DNA of 64,000 nucleotides from Gnetum montanum (Eukaryota; Streptophyta; Gnetopsida; Gnetales; Gnetaceae): the NCBI GenBank assembly GCA_015680685.1, contig MNCI01009414.1, positions 1-64,000 on the forward strand, read 5' to 3'. The notes under the pieces are model-generated. The model was not told the origin of the DNA, ran no database searches, and saw only the letters and a list, made by a program, of their open reading frames with translations. Every line of letters begins with the position of its first letter. Positions within the stretch are counted from its first letter, which is position 1. A program made the translations under genes and the position numbers. Shown piece by piece: positions 35,311 through 47,219 of this stretch.

Positions 35311-38300
35311 ATGGTTACATCAACTACCGTTGTTGATACTGCCAACCTAGAGAACCCTTGGAACATGCACGTCACGCCTCTTGCGATCGAACCACCAACT
35401 AGTCCGATGTGACCATGCTGCTCCCTCAGACTTCAAAACAAAGAGCCTGAGGGACATGCCCAGTGCAAGGAACAATACAATTTCCTCTGTGCTAAACTTG
35501 CAACAAATCTGCCTATGTATCCACAAGAACTCAAATAAAAATGAGAGTACGAGTTCATGTATTGTAATGGGAAGAAATTCATTCCTTCGCCTAACACCAC
35601 TATACCTCTAATAGATTAACAAAGGTGGATCCTAGATCAAATGCTGATGGCTAAGACGTCACCAGAACAACTAGAGGAGTTGTTCCATGATGAAATGCTT
35701 CATTACAGGCAAAGCGATCTAGAATCTCACTCTGAGGGAGGCAGCCATGCTAATTTCACCATGGCCCCTCCCTCCACGATGTCTCGTGTAAATCCTTTGT
35801 TCATGGTTACCACTCCCTTGACTCTGTCTAATACTAATCGAGTCCCGCACTTGCCTCACCTACATTTTCTCTCCTTGACCATCTTTTTAGATGATGGTCA
35901 GCCACAAATCATTCCCTAGCAGGTACAATTGCCTAATCCATCTCATCGTGCACCTGTGCCTATGCCATCGCATGTGCACATGGTACCTATATGACAACTA
36001 CCTACAATACCCACCTTCATCCCGACTAACATGACTGGGCCTACCACTATAGCATGGTGAGTTCCAAACATGCCTCTCGTTGCGCATCCTGTGCAAATGC
36101 CCCATCATCCCCACCATCAAAGACAGGTTCTGCAAATGCTAAACCTCATTACGGGACCACTGCCTACTCCCCCGGTTATACAAACAGCTTATCCAGTGGT
36201 GCAGCTGAAAGTGGCTACCCCATCTACACCAATTGCTAGGTGGTGGATGCCACAAGTAGCGTTGCCTGCAAGGATCATCCCGATAGCACTGACCATTGGC
36301 CAAACTGTTGCCTCCATTCCGCCACCCAGCGTTGCTCCTCCTGCAGTTCCACAAACAACTTCGTCGTCTACAGGTCTGGACCAAGCCTTCCAGCTTGTTT
36401 AGACCCTTACAGAAGAAGTCAAGCATCTCAAAGCTGCTGGTTTTGATACAATACAAGTCATGGATTTCTACCATGAAGATCCCATTAGTCCAGTAGTCCC
36501 TGTCCTGTCATTTCCACCTGGGATGCCCCTTCCCCATATTACAAAATATAATGGGGAAGGTGATCCCAATGCCCACCTAGTCACTTTCAGGTCAGAGTCC
36601 TTATTACTGCAATAATGGCTGCATACTATAATCCGTGTCTTTGCTATGTCCTTAATGGGCAAAGCTCTGGACTGGTATCGAGTGCTCCCACGTGCTTCCA
36701 TCTCAACTTTGGAAGAGCTGTTAACTTAGTTTGTGACTCGTTTCAAATACAATATGAAGCCAGAAGTCACACTGGACCAGCTCATGGGAGTCAAGAAAGA
36801 CCCGCTTAAGTCGGTTCAAAAGTTTATACAGCGGTGGAGCGCCACCTTGAATGAAATCTACGAACCTATCGTAGAAGCCCATCTATTGGCAATCTTCAAA
36901 GGAGCAGTTAATGACTTTATAAAGTCTAAGCTATATTACCTCGCTCCCCGTTCCCTCAGCCAAGCCTTCGCTCAGACTAAGAGCATCCAAGACATGGCGG
37001 AGGCTAGCAAAGATCCAGCGTATGTGGTTTACAAGAATGCCCATAGCAAGGGTAAGGATAAAGGCAAAGCTACGACAATGACGGTAGCAGCGGTGGCTGA
37101 AGGGGTAAAGAAGAAGAACAACAACAAGAAAAAAACTGCGAAGTCCGCCGAGCCATCAGCTAGCTCAAGCGGTGCTAATCAAGAAGCTCCTTCTACCCCT
37201 GAAGCACCTCCACAGCCGAGGCCTAAGTTTGAGCGTAAGGATCGTTCAAATTACGCGGCCCTACCCATGAAGCCTTCTGAACTCCTGAAGCAATTACTGG
37301 CAACCAGTCATATCCGACACAAGGAGGTGTCTGAGGAGGCTCTGAAACGTCATAGGTACCATTGTGAGTTGCTCAAGAACCCCTCCTTGGCCCAACCCAA
37401 CAAACTGCCAGTTCCCAAGAACTTTAAGCTAGACCAATTCTGCGACTAACATCAATTGTGCGGCCATGACATGGACTACTATTGGGCGTTGAAGCATGAT
37501 ATTCTGATCGATCAAGGTGATCTGATCTTAGACAGTATTAGCCCGACACACCCGGAAAACCAAGCCATGCGTGTGTACCGAGACCCGTTAAATGCGAATG
37601 ACGTAGGGTACACCATCAACGTGGTAGGAGCGAAGGGTGATAGTCAGGTGTAGCCGAAGTAGCCTTTCGTGTTGCGAACACATCCTCGCTCACCTCAAAC
37701 AGTAGATCCATTAGCATCGACAAGTGGTGCTACAAGGCGACCTTTTATCCTTCGAGCCCCTTCTCAGACAACTTCTCGACAACCCGCTGTCAATGAAGCC
37801 GCGGCCTAGCCCACACCTATGCCTAAGGCACCTTTTGTCATCAAGGTGTCAAAACAATTAACCGCCCCTCCTGTGCAAGGGAAAATTTCCAAGTTGACCT
37901 CTCAATCCCAACCTAACCAAAATAGAGGAGAAGGTAGTACAACTAATACGGCCAAGGACTGTCTTATGCTGGGGTTTCCCAAGCCTAAACCCCTTGCTTT
38001 TGTACCCTTGACCCTGCTTGCTAAAAATGACAAGGTTAAACGAACGTAACCATCTCCTCCTAGTCAAAGGAAACATAACCCTCGGCCAAATGTCACTCCT
38101 CCCCAAGAAATTCATCTCTTAGGGCAAATGGAAGAGGAAAAGGGTGACAACTAGCCCAATTATGGGCAGGATCTCTTCAACACCTTTATGCAAGTCAAGA
38201 AGGCTCTTAAACAAAAGAATACAACATTGAGCCTTTATGAATTACGTATAACGTCACAGAAACATCGTGAGGCTATGGTTCGCATGCTAACGTTCATACC

Positions 38301-39058
38301 CGTGGATGAAAGCCTACTAGCGGATGAAGAAGCGATTCATTCCATTATGCTTCTGCTCGTCGCTGAGAAGCTTGGGCCTTCCCCATTGATCTTTCACAAT
38401 GAATCCATTAAGGATGACCCAGAAAAGGGTCAAGTGACAATGGTGCCAATGTTCATCACTATCCAGGTTGGCCAACATCGAATTTGAAGAGTGCATGTAG
38501 ATGAAGGGGTAGCCACTAACGTCATCCCATATCCCATAGTTGATAAGCTAGGCTTGATTGATCAGATTAGTCCTACAACAACATCGTGTCTCAAGTCGTT
38601 CAACGAGGCATGAGTGCAAGTCAAAGGGATGGTTCACATTAACTTTGTGGTAGGGGAACAGTTCCCAACAGACGCAACATTTATTGTCATCGAAGAGATG
38701 CCTGGCTTCAACTTGATCTTGGGGAGGTCTTGGCTGGCTCAACTGAGGGCAGTTTCGTCACCTATCCATTAGGAGATCCATCTCCCCTACGCAGGAGGAG
38801 AAGTGGCCATCCACGATGATGAAATAACCCCTTAGGCTGTTAACAACATAGAAACGGAATAGGGGTCAGAAATCGAAATCTTCGAAGATCAGTCCCCTAT
38901 CCAAATACCAGCTGATATAATGGCCGATGACAGCCTAGCTTGGGCTGAGCTACCATTCCAAGAGGTGGGTTGTGGCGTGAAGGAGGAGGGTCATAAATTC
39001 CCTCGTCTTTATGCATCACCAAAAATAAAAACAATCAAGAAACAATTACAGAGTTAGC
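35311..39058 (+). pseudogene. Element B gag-pro
   Basis: ATG 35311 opens one long frame with a Pro/Thr/Ala-rich N-terminus and a Retrotrans_gag capsid segment at about 36530-36940 (PLPHITKYNGEGDPNAHL, GKALDWYRVLP, TLEELLT, FVTRFKYNMK). A basic Lys-rich stretch (37050-37140) follows, then FERKDRSNYAALPMKPSELL, and a nucleocapsid motif at about 37435-37485 in which one Tyr codon is a stop and the last Cys is Tyr. The protease at 38490-38780 has VHVDEGVATNVIP (the D-x-G active site; element A has DDGATTN) and LILGRSWLAQL. Several in-frame stops are scattered, but the reading frame is otherwise largely kept, so gag and protease were probably one polyprotein. It ends at LQS-stop near 39058, before the array. 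Confidence 0.85.
38490..38790 (+). pseudogene. Element B aspartic protease domain
   Basis: V-D-E-G-V-A-T-N-V-I-P is the retropepsin D-[ST/D]-G-A equivalent, followed by the LKSFNEA segment, a FIVIEEMPGFNLILGRSWLA flap-to-helix end, and SSPIH. The corresponding element A domain at 52015-52305 reads DDGATTNVIPFPIMDKLGLV and is better kept. One stop lies just upstream of the active site and another inside the domain (EA-stop-VQVKG). Confidence 0.75.
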
Positions 39059-39240
39059 AAGTAAACCTTGTTGTCTAACTGCCATGTAGTTTACACGTAC
39101 TTTTTCATCAGCTATCCTATTTTTTTCTTTACAAACACTCATTACATTTACGCATATATTTTTTACGCTTCCACCAGCCATTCTCATTTATGCCTATGCA
39201 TATATTTTACGCTTCCATCACATACGTTTTACGCTTAAAC

Positions 39241-39560
39241 TGTACCCAAGGCCCGAAATGGCCTTAAACTATCCAAGGCCCAAAACGACCTAAAACTAAT
39301 CGCAGCCTACCAGGGCTTAAAACTGGCAACTTAGTGTTATTTATTTTATTCTCGCACACATGTACCCAAGGCCCGAAATGGCCTTAAACTACCCAAGGCC
39401 CGAAATGGCCTTAAACTACCCAAGGCCCAAAACGGCCTAAAGCTAATCGTAGCCTGCCAGGGCTTAAAACTGGTGACTTAGTGTTATTTATTTTATTCTC
39501 ACACACATATAGCAAAGGCCCGAAATGGCCCTATCCATGGCCCAAAATGGCCTTAAACTA
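39241..39560 (+). repeat. Array of a GGCCCGAAATGGCCTTAAACTA unit after protease (element B)
   Basis: Basic unit about 25 bp (AAGGCCCGAAATGG followed by CCTTAAACTA). Two higher-order copies start at 39241 and 39361, each opening TGTACCCAAGGCC and closing with TTAAAACTGG and TTAGTGTTATTTATTTTATT; the second contains one more basic unit. Further decayed units follow to about 39560. The same motif family flanks the antisense gene in element A. Confidence 0.8.
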
Positions 39561-39825
39561 ACAATCTCATTTATGCTTTGCACCTAAATTACTTAGTGGC
39601 TCGTAATGACTTTAAGCTAGTAACTTCATTTATACTACACGCTTAAAATTATCTACGTTTGTCGTAGCATCAGATCTTATTCATTTACACTTTGCATAAA
39701 AAGGGAAAACAACAGAAGAATATCAAACTTAGGCCAAATTGGAATTAAGGTATTAAGAAAGAAAAAAAATATTTTCTTTCATTTCGTCCCATCATAAAAA
39801 GCAAACTGTGGCTAATACAGCCACA

Positions 39826-42800
39826 CTATGCATCTCCTTTGTTCCCACTGTTATGAGTATCCCTCAGCTCCACCTCTACTTCAAGCAAATCGTCCTCATA
39901 TGAGCCACCTTTTTTAGGTGGCATTTCTTCATGAAAGTGGCCTTCCCTGATAGGCTCTTCTGCATGAGGTTGTTCTTCACGGTAGTGATCATCACCATTA
40001 CACTCTGTCCCCTACAAACCCTCTTCGTGAGGACCACCGTCCATGTTACATTCATCCCGCTGAGGAACCTCCTCAGGTCGTTCCTGCATTTAGACATAAC
40101 ATGTATATTGACATCGCAATCAAAAATAGGTATGATGAAGAGCATAATAAAACAACAACTCACCTGTGATGGTCCTGCATCGGTAGAAAACGGGATTTGT
40201 TCTAAGCCAATGCACAGACGTTGCATGATTTCGTCCTCAGTAAGCTCAGACCAAACCCCATCTCCTAGATTAGCTCCAGCCTTAACCTTCTCCTTCTCCA
40301 TAGGAGTCCATCGGGGAGGTTCAGGGAAGAAGGAAGGGATGGTTGTCTCCCCCCAGGAAGAGTCATTTCTCTTTCTGGGGAGGCACTTACCATCACCTGC
40401 TCTTGAAACCTTTCAAATGCACTAGAAGCACCAATAACATCGAGGAATAATCGAAGAGACTGAGCCTCGATAACAGAGTCCCTATAATGTTGACAATAGG
40501 CAACGCATTCCCGCTTATAGACTTGTTTATGGTCTTTCTGCGTCTGCCCCCATTCTTGTACAATCGTGCTAAAGTCCTTCCAGTCTTGACTTTTTTGAGC
40601 TAGGAGATCCATTTGCATCTATTGCTTGACCAATTCATGGTTGGTTTGGACATTGTTCCTGACGACCACCCAATAACGGGCATAGTCAACAACAGCTGTC
40701 TGCCAGTCCTCATTGCCCATCCCCTGAGCTTGCAGGAATTCGTTCCGCGACCTCAAATCCTCCACTTCGTCATTCAGAGCCATCTTCTCCTTCTCTGACC
40801 TTTGCAGTCTTTTCCAAAGGTCTTCATTCATGTTTTGACATTCCCATAAGGAGTGAGTTGAGAGTATTGCACATTTATGCATCTCATTGTAAATGTTGCG
40901 TGGCACTACGGTCACTTCCGATAGGGGTTAGGTGGCATCTAAATCAATAGGCTTTGACGGATCCCATCTGAGTCGAGCTCCTAATAACATATAATGGAAA
41001 TTAAGCATAATTAGGTAACATAACAACGCAATGGAACAACCTCTGTGTAATGATCATAGCGTACCTACTTCAGGATCAATTTGCTCTAAGCGACCGATCA
41101 TATCTCGGACGATGCCCTCCATAAAGGCGAATTTATTAGGAAATTCGCCCCAAGATCGAGCCGTCACCGTTGACAACTGTATGTCCTGGTCACCTATTAC
41201 GCAGAATAAGTTCCATGTAAAGACATAATTAGGACATTACGATAACCAATATAACTTTTAGAAGAAATTGCCTAGAGTCTAGTACACTATAAGAATTAAC
41301 CTCATTGAACCACAAATCGCTTACCTTTTCCCGTCCCAGCTGAAAGAACTTCGGCATCTTCCACTGCTACTCTCTTCTTGTGTGTAGACGCTTGCGCACT
41401 GCTCACCCTATTGACTGAAGCCTCTTTTTCCAAGGTTGGGGCCCCCTCCTCACACCTCAAAACTATAGCCCCTGTTTCGGGGGTCAACCGTTCCATAGCC
41501 TTCTCCTTCGCTGTCACACAACGTCCTCAGTTAACACAAGATTTCTCTCTAGTTCAATAAATATTACGCAACACAAAAGTATCTACATGCATGCATGATT
41601 GTAGTTATTAGCACATTTCTTTGCTTACCTGCTGGAGGATTACTCCTCCGAAACTTGACCTGCATCCTCTGTCTTGCACCACTTGCTGGCTCAGCAAACT
41701 CCTCAATCAAACGAGGTTTCTTCCGTGGCACCGTTGAGTCCACTATTTTAGCAGCCAGGCGCTCGCCCCTCGACGCATCACTGAGTGCCCCACCCACACT
41801 GTCTTGACCCTGCATTCGAGGCACAACCATGTTTTTAGTTGTTATAGACAGCGACTCCCCGATTTCTTCAAGAGGGTCTTGCGACCGGATAGTGCCCAAA
41901 ACATGGTAAATCCATGGTTTGGAAATCTGGTTGCGGTCTTGTTGCACCCAGAGCCCATTTTGTTGGACCACTAGAAATTCAGGAAAATGCCAGAAGCAAG
42001 CTATGAAAAAGGAAAAATGCACATTGAAGTGAGACTCAAGCTTCTTGTGAAGCTTGACCATTTCAATGCACAGGCCTTCAGCAAAATAGCTGGCCCAATT
42101 GAATCATGTCCCCTCCTCCATGACCTCTCGCATAATTTGGGCCTGCTCAATGGTGAAGAATCTCCCTTGGAAGAGGATCTTTGGGAAGGCCCGTGCTTGG
42201 AAAAGGGGGTAAATTATGCCGGCCACTTCCAACTCAATCCTATCACCAGGAATTCCCTTAACCTCCTTCTTAACCCCCAGCCACTTCTCTATCTCTTTCT
42301 AGCACTTAGCACTCCTTTTCGACTTTTCCTCTATAGGAAATCCATCGGAAGGGACCCCAAAGAGATCGACGAACAGCTGAGCGTCGATGTCAAAAATTTA
42401 TGCGCACGTTACGCACGCGTATGTTGAGACGTTTAGCTTCTTCACTAAAGGAGTTGACTAAGGTCAACATTTCACCCGTCGTAACATCAGGGGTTATGGC
42501 TAAGAACAGGTCCAGCAGCCCAACCTCTTGAAGGTTATTGGTTAACACAACTGGGGCTGCCCTATGGCCAAGCCAACATTGTGTCTCCTTTATATCACCA
42601 TAGCAGAAGAAAAGAGTGCTCACCTTGTGACCGGAAGCCATAATTATGATTTCCCGTGATTCCCTGACTGCTCACATGAAATGATAGTTAAGCCGAGGTA
42701 ACAAAAATCAAACAACATCATACATCATCATTAGCTCATAACATTAATATAATTCATCATCGTAAAGAAGTTTACCAGGTCTGAATGGCAAAGGAAAAGG

Positions 42801-44218
42801 AGGGATTTTCCTTTGCACATCTGCGACAGTAAGGGGAGGATCCAAAGTCCATTCCCTATCCAGCCACCCAAGATCTCTACATCTAGCAAAGAAGTCGGCA
42901 TAGCGGGTCAGGTATTCTGGGATTTCAAACGCTAGTTATCCCATGACAGCAGCCCAAACATTGCTGATAGAAGTGAATTCACTTATAGCCCTTTCGGTCA
43001 ATGACAATGTATCATTATCGCCCAAGAGACCGCTATCATTGATGAAGAATCTGCATCACAGAAGATAGGTGAATTTTACGCTTAATGTAAATTTAAACAA
43101 TAGTTAACATATTGCCACACATCGAAAAGACATAGGAAAAAACAACTTACCCACTTGCATAGTGTACGGTACCAGGTGGATTTTGGAAGTAAGTTGTGGG
43201 GTGATGGGCCACGAACAGAGTGTTGTAGGCATGATAACTGTTAAATCTGGACATCTCCCAAATCCAGCTCAAACGCCTCAAACCTTTGATGCTCTGTTCG
43301 CGGTCTTGCACCTGCACAGTTTCAATCATGTTGTCTGTCAAGGATGCCAAGATGCTCTGTGTTGAACCAACCAGTAGCGTCTGCAAAATAGCAGCAGCTA
43401 CATCACCTGGTAGATGTGACCAGATGATTACACTGTAATTACGCAGCAAAAACTACAAGAACCCCCACACACCCCTTCGAAACCATATCGCCTCCTTCTT
43501 TATACGAGCATGAGGAGGAGGAACATTGGCCACGGGAGCATGCACATAGCACAGAACGCCCACGATGTACAAAATGATTAGGATGGGCTTTAGCATAATA
43601 CTGTACATGAAAACTGTATTACCATTAGACAAACCACATAGACATGAACATCCATCATGTTACATCAAGGTTTCCCTGGTTCCTAGAAAATTACAAGATA
43701 TATTGGAGACACACAGCCAAAATCTCCCAAACCCTTGCAACAGCTCAAGGTCTGTCCCTGACAACGGCGATGAAAGCAATATTGCGTACTACCCCAGCGT
43801 AACGTGTAACTATTATGGACAGGGAAAAGAAAAGAAAACAGGACCTTGATTATGCCATGCATGAATACAATACTTAGATCTCTTCTTAGCTACGTATTAC
43901 ATCTGCACGGTATTACTCAATACTACCCAAGCCTTTGCAACGATACAAAATCCATCTTCAAGAATGACATAACAAACCACGATAGCTCAGTCTACGTGAA
44001 TAAACATGAACACCCCACGCAACATGCGTATGCAAAAATACGCAACTACGACGCTACAACAAACATAACAATAGTGCAAGAGGATGAACGATGACTTACC
44101 GGTTAAGCAAAGTAATTTCCCGAGCCTTAACTCTGACCTACAAAGCTCGCTGCAAACTTTCCTGCACTTCGTCAATCTTAGCCAGTTTGGCATTCTTTCC
44201 TTTGACCTTGGGTGCCAT
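39826..44218 (-). pseudogene. Antisense eight-exon cargo gene of element B, family unknown
   Basis: Deduced exons (minus): 44218-44100, 43600-43151, 43050-42776, 42667-41629, 41510-41325, 41193-41065, 40980-40164, 40083-39826, about 3.27 kb of coding. All introns run GT...AG (donors such as GTAAGT, GTAAGC, GTGAGT). The model was found by matching the paralogous gene in element A: exon 1 is 119 bp and exon 3 is 275 bp in both, exon 2 is 450 versus 449, and intron phases agree for introns 1-3 and 5-7. Product: M-A-P-K start, hydrophobic segment LKPILIILYIVGVLC, WSHLPGDVAAAILQTLL, QNPPGTVHYAS, LFVDLFGVP, FLVVQQNGLWV with NQISKPWIY, a helical coiled-coil-prone exon 7 (SLWECQNMNEDLWKRLQRSE), and an acidic/His-rich tail. 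Six or more in-frame stops and two frameshifts (near 42395 and 40350) show this copy is dead. I do not recognise the family. Confidence 0.8.
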
Positions 44219-44339
44219 AGTTGCAATTAAACAAAATCTCCATAAAATCGTCTATTCACGCCTTGCTCACACTCCCTTTCTGCGATGGCCGGGTCCAAAT
44301 TTGCGATATCTGTAACCTGTTTTGAGTATGAACTACTGG

Positions 44340-44345
44340 TTTATA
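44340..44345 (-). promoter_or_regulatory. TATA-like box upstream of the element B antisense gene
   Basis: TATAAA on the minus strand inside GTTTATAAAC, about 122 bp before the antisense ATG. Weaker than the element A equivalent (TATAAATAG at 57674-57682), but in a comparable position. Confidence 0.4.
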
Positions 44346-44459
44346 AACAAAATTCCTGAAACTAACTTTTCTTTCTGCCCAATCGATGCGGAACTTTCCC
44401 GAAATGCCAATGTCAATATGACATGAGACACGAAGATCAAGGCATTAATTTCGTAGATA

Positions 44460-44700
44460 TCGCATGGATCAAGATCCAAAATGACCTTAAACTAATACAT
44501 AATTTATCATCTTGTAATCCGGTCGCATTAATTACGATCTATACAAAAATTCAAATTTCATGACATGCTAGACATGCCACGTTACACCTTTCATCTTATT
44601 TCATATGCTAGCATCTAGGAAAACCTGTTTCGTCATTGCTTTACAAACTCTGCATACTCGTAGCGGTCCACCAAGACTTTAAAACTGGAAGCTTCTCTAA
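44460..44700 (+). repeat. Decayed motif units between the antisense gene and pol (element B)
   Basis: Units such as AAAATGACCTTAAACTAATA (about 44477) and AAGACTTTAAAACTGGAAGC (about 44672) belong to the same motif family as the arrays at 39241 and 57870. Fewer units survive here than in element A. Confidence 0.45.
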
Positions 44701-46544
44701 TATGCAACTCTAACGCAAAGAAAAACAAATTCTTATCATCCAACAGATTGGCAGAAAAGCAATGTAACAACTTCTATTTTTGGCGTTGTTTGCAAGGCAA
44801 CTCGCAAATGGATGCAGCTTTATCCACACCCCTCATCTTAACAGGCTCATATGGAGAGACCATTAGATAGGTTAATTACATGATGGTAGAAACAGACCTT
44901 TCCTCTTGTGACGTAACCATAGAAACATCAAAAATATCCCCAGATTGGCCAAAACATCTGGCCCGAACTCTAGACCTAGAGGCTGGTGATGTGACCGAGG
45001 ACCCTCACAACGAGGTCCTTGTGGTTATGCATAGAGGCGAAAATAAAACTCTCAGGGTTAGTTCCCCCCTAGACAAACAAATAGAAAGTAGCATAATGCA
45101 AGTGCTCTAGGATAATGCTGTTGTATTTGCATGGTTGTACGAAGACATGTCGGGGTTAGACCCGAGGTTAATACAACATAACATAATCTTAGACCCACAT
45201 ATCAAAGCAACTAGGCAGAAGGCACGAAAGATTAAACCAGAAATCATGTTAGTAGTATGTAGTGAAATCACCAAGCTATATCAGGCTAGTTTCATTCGCA
45301 TGGTTGATTACTCAGACTGGGTGTCCAACATCATAGTTGTCTGTAAGAAAACGGGAAGCATATGCATCTACATAGACTTTCGGGATCTGAATAAGGCCAT
45401 GATTAAGGACAACTTCCTATTATCGAGTATCGATCAATTGATTGATACAACAGTTGGCCACGTGCTTCTATCTTTTATAGATGGTTTTTCAGGTTATAAT
45501 CAAATTTGTATTAACCCAAAGCATCAATTGACCACAACATTCATAATGCCCTCGGGGACCTTCTATTACACTATGATGCCTTTTGGGCTAAAAAATGCTG
45601 GAGCAACGTATCAACGAGCCATGACATACATCTTTAGTGATTACCTCTTAGGGAGATTGAACGACTACGTAGATGACATAACTGTCAAGTCTATGAAGTC
45701 GTAAGATCATTTAGACGACTTGGAGTTAGTCCTTAAACGATGTCTCAAGCATGGCTTACGGCTCAATCCAAAGAAATGCATATTCGGGGTCAAAACCGGA
45801 TGCATGTTAGGGTTTGTGGTATCAGAAACTAGCATCCGAGTCAACCCCGACAAGGTTAAAGCCATCGTCAATTTATCACCACCTACAAACCTTAAGGAAC
45901 TACGTGAGTTGCAGGGTAGACTACAATTTATCAGGCGGTTCATTTCGAAGTTAACAGATAAATTGCACCCCATGCACCATTTCCTCAAGAAGGGTGTTAA
46001 TTTTGAATAGACCGATGACTGCTAGCATGCATTTGACAACTTAAAAAAGGAGCTGCAACATTTACCAATGGTTTTCCGGCCACAAAGGGATAAGAATTTT
46101 TACATTGATCTAGCAAACTCTGACGTGTCTTAGCTATGTTACTTTGCCAAAAAAGGAATAATGGGTTAGAAGCCCCTATCTATTATCTTAGTCACACTCT
46201 ATTTGCATACGAAACAAGGTACAATGAAGTGGAGCGTAATTGCTTGGCATTGGTTTTTGCACTCAAAAAATGTAGGCACTATCTTTTCCACAGTCAAGTC
46301 AATATCATTTGCAAAAACAATGTTCTGCGAGCTATTTCAAACAGCTTGTATGAGAGTAGTAGGATAGCTCACTAGAAGGCTATCACAGCCAAATTCAATT
46401 TACATTATGTTGGCCAATCGTCCACTAAAGGTTAGGCTATAGCTAACCAGTTAGCAACATCGCCTATTAACGATCAAGCTACGATAGAGCTAGAATTTCC
46501 AGATGAGCAGGTACATAGTTTAAGCCTTGTATCAACAAGCCTCG

Positions 46545-46935
46545 AAGCGACGTTATACTTCGACGGAGCTTCAACTACTAGAGGCGGCAGTGCTGCTGCT
46601 GTTATTATGCTTGCCCCTGAGGATGTGCATCCACTGGCTTACCACTTGACCTTCCCTTGCACGAACAACATGGTAGAGTATGAGGGGCTCCTCAGAGGAT
46701 TATTGATAGCCAGAGAACTCAATGTTCAACATTTGGCAATTCGAAGCGATTCGATACTCATCATTAATCAAATAAAAGGAGTCTACGCCTACAAAGTTGT
46801 GCACCTATAGTCCTACTGCGATATGGCTAAATATCTCCTAAAACAATTTGTGACAATCGATGCCCAACATGTGCTGCATAATGAAAACGCAGTGGCCGAT
46901 GCACTAGCAATATTGGCACTAAGCATGCCATCACA
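46545..46935 (+). pseudogene. Second, archaeal-type RNase H domain of element B
   Basis: TLYFDGASTTRGGSAAAVI gives the first Asp with its glycine-rich turn; TNNMVEYEGLL supplies the Glu, RSDS the next Asp and VADALA the last. This is the D-E-D-D set of an archaeal/plant-type RNase H1, distinct from the degenerate gypsy RNase H just upstream. Its presence between RT-RNase H and integrase defines the Tat clade. Catalytic residues are kept here; a stop near 46810 interrupts the frame. Confidence 0.85.
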
Positions 46936-47219
46936 CTTGTTTGCGACTTGGCCTGCTTTAATGATGGAATGTACAGACCCTGTCATTCAAGCAGTGCAAA
47001 TCTCTTCATTAAGTGTGGGAGAAACACCAGAATGGTATGACAACATTAAGACTTACCTTCTGCATGGCGAACCATCACACGAGTTAACACCTGTGCAAAA
47101 AGATGTAGTCCGCAAGTGTGCTAGGCAATACGTCATCATCGGAGACAGCACTCTATGTAGACACTCTTTCGATGGAGTATTGCTAAACTACATTAATTAT
47201 GACTAGGCACAAACAATAG

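Noticed and set aside
35381-36246. Separate small genes in the leader half of element B
   Set aside because: They are pieces of the single Pro/Thr-rich gag frame broken by stops, matching element A gag at 31044-32300.
40340-40400. Possible extra intron in exon 7 of the element B antisense gene (GTAAGT near 40393)
   Set aside because: Element A reads straight through the matching position in frame, so I treat the change of frame in B as an indel.
39931-40425. Plus-strand open frame of 164 codons inside element B
   Set aside because: It is opposite exons 7 and 8 of the antisense gene, whose frame is supported by the second copy; the plus frame has no counterpart in element A.
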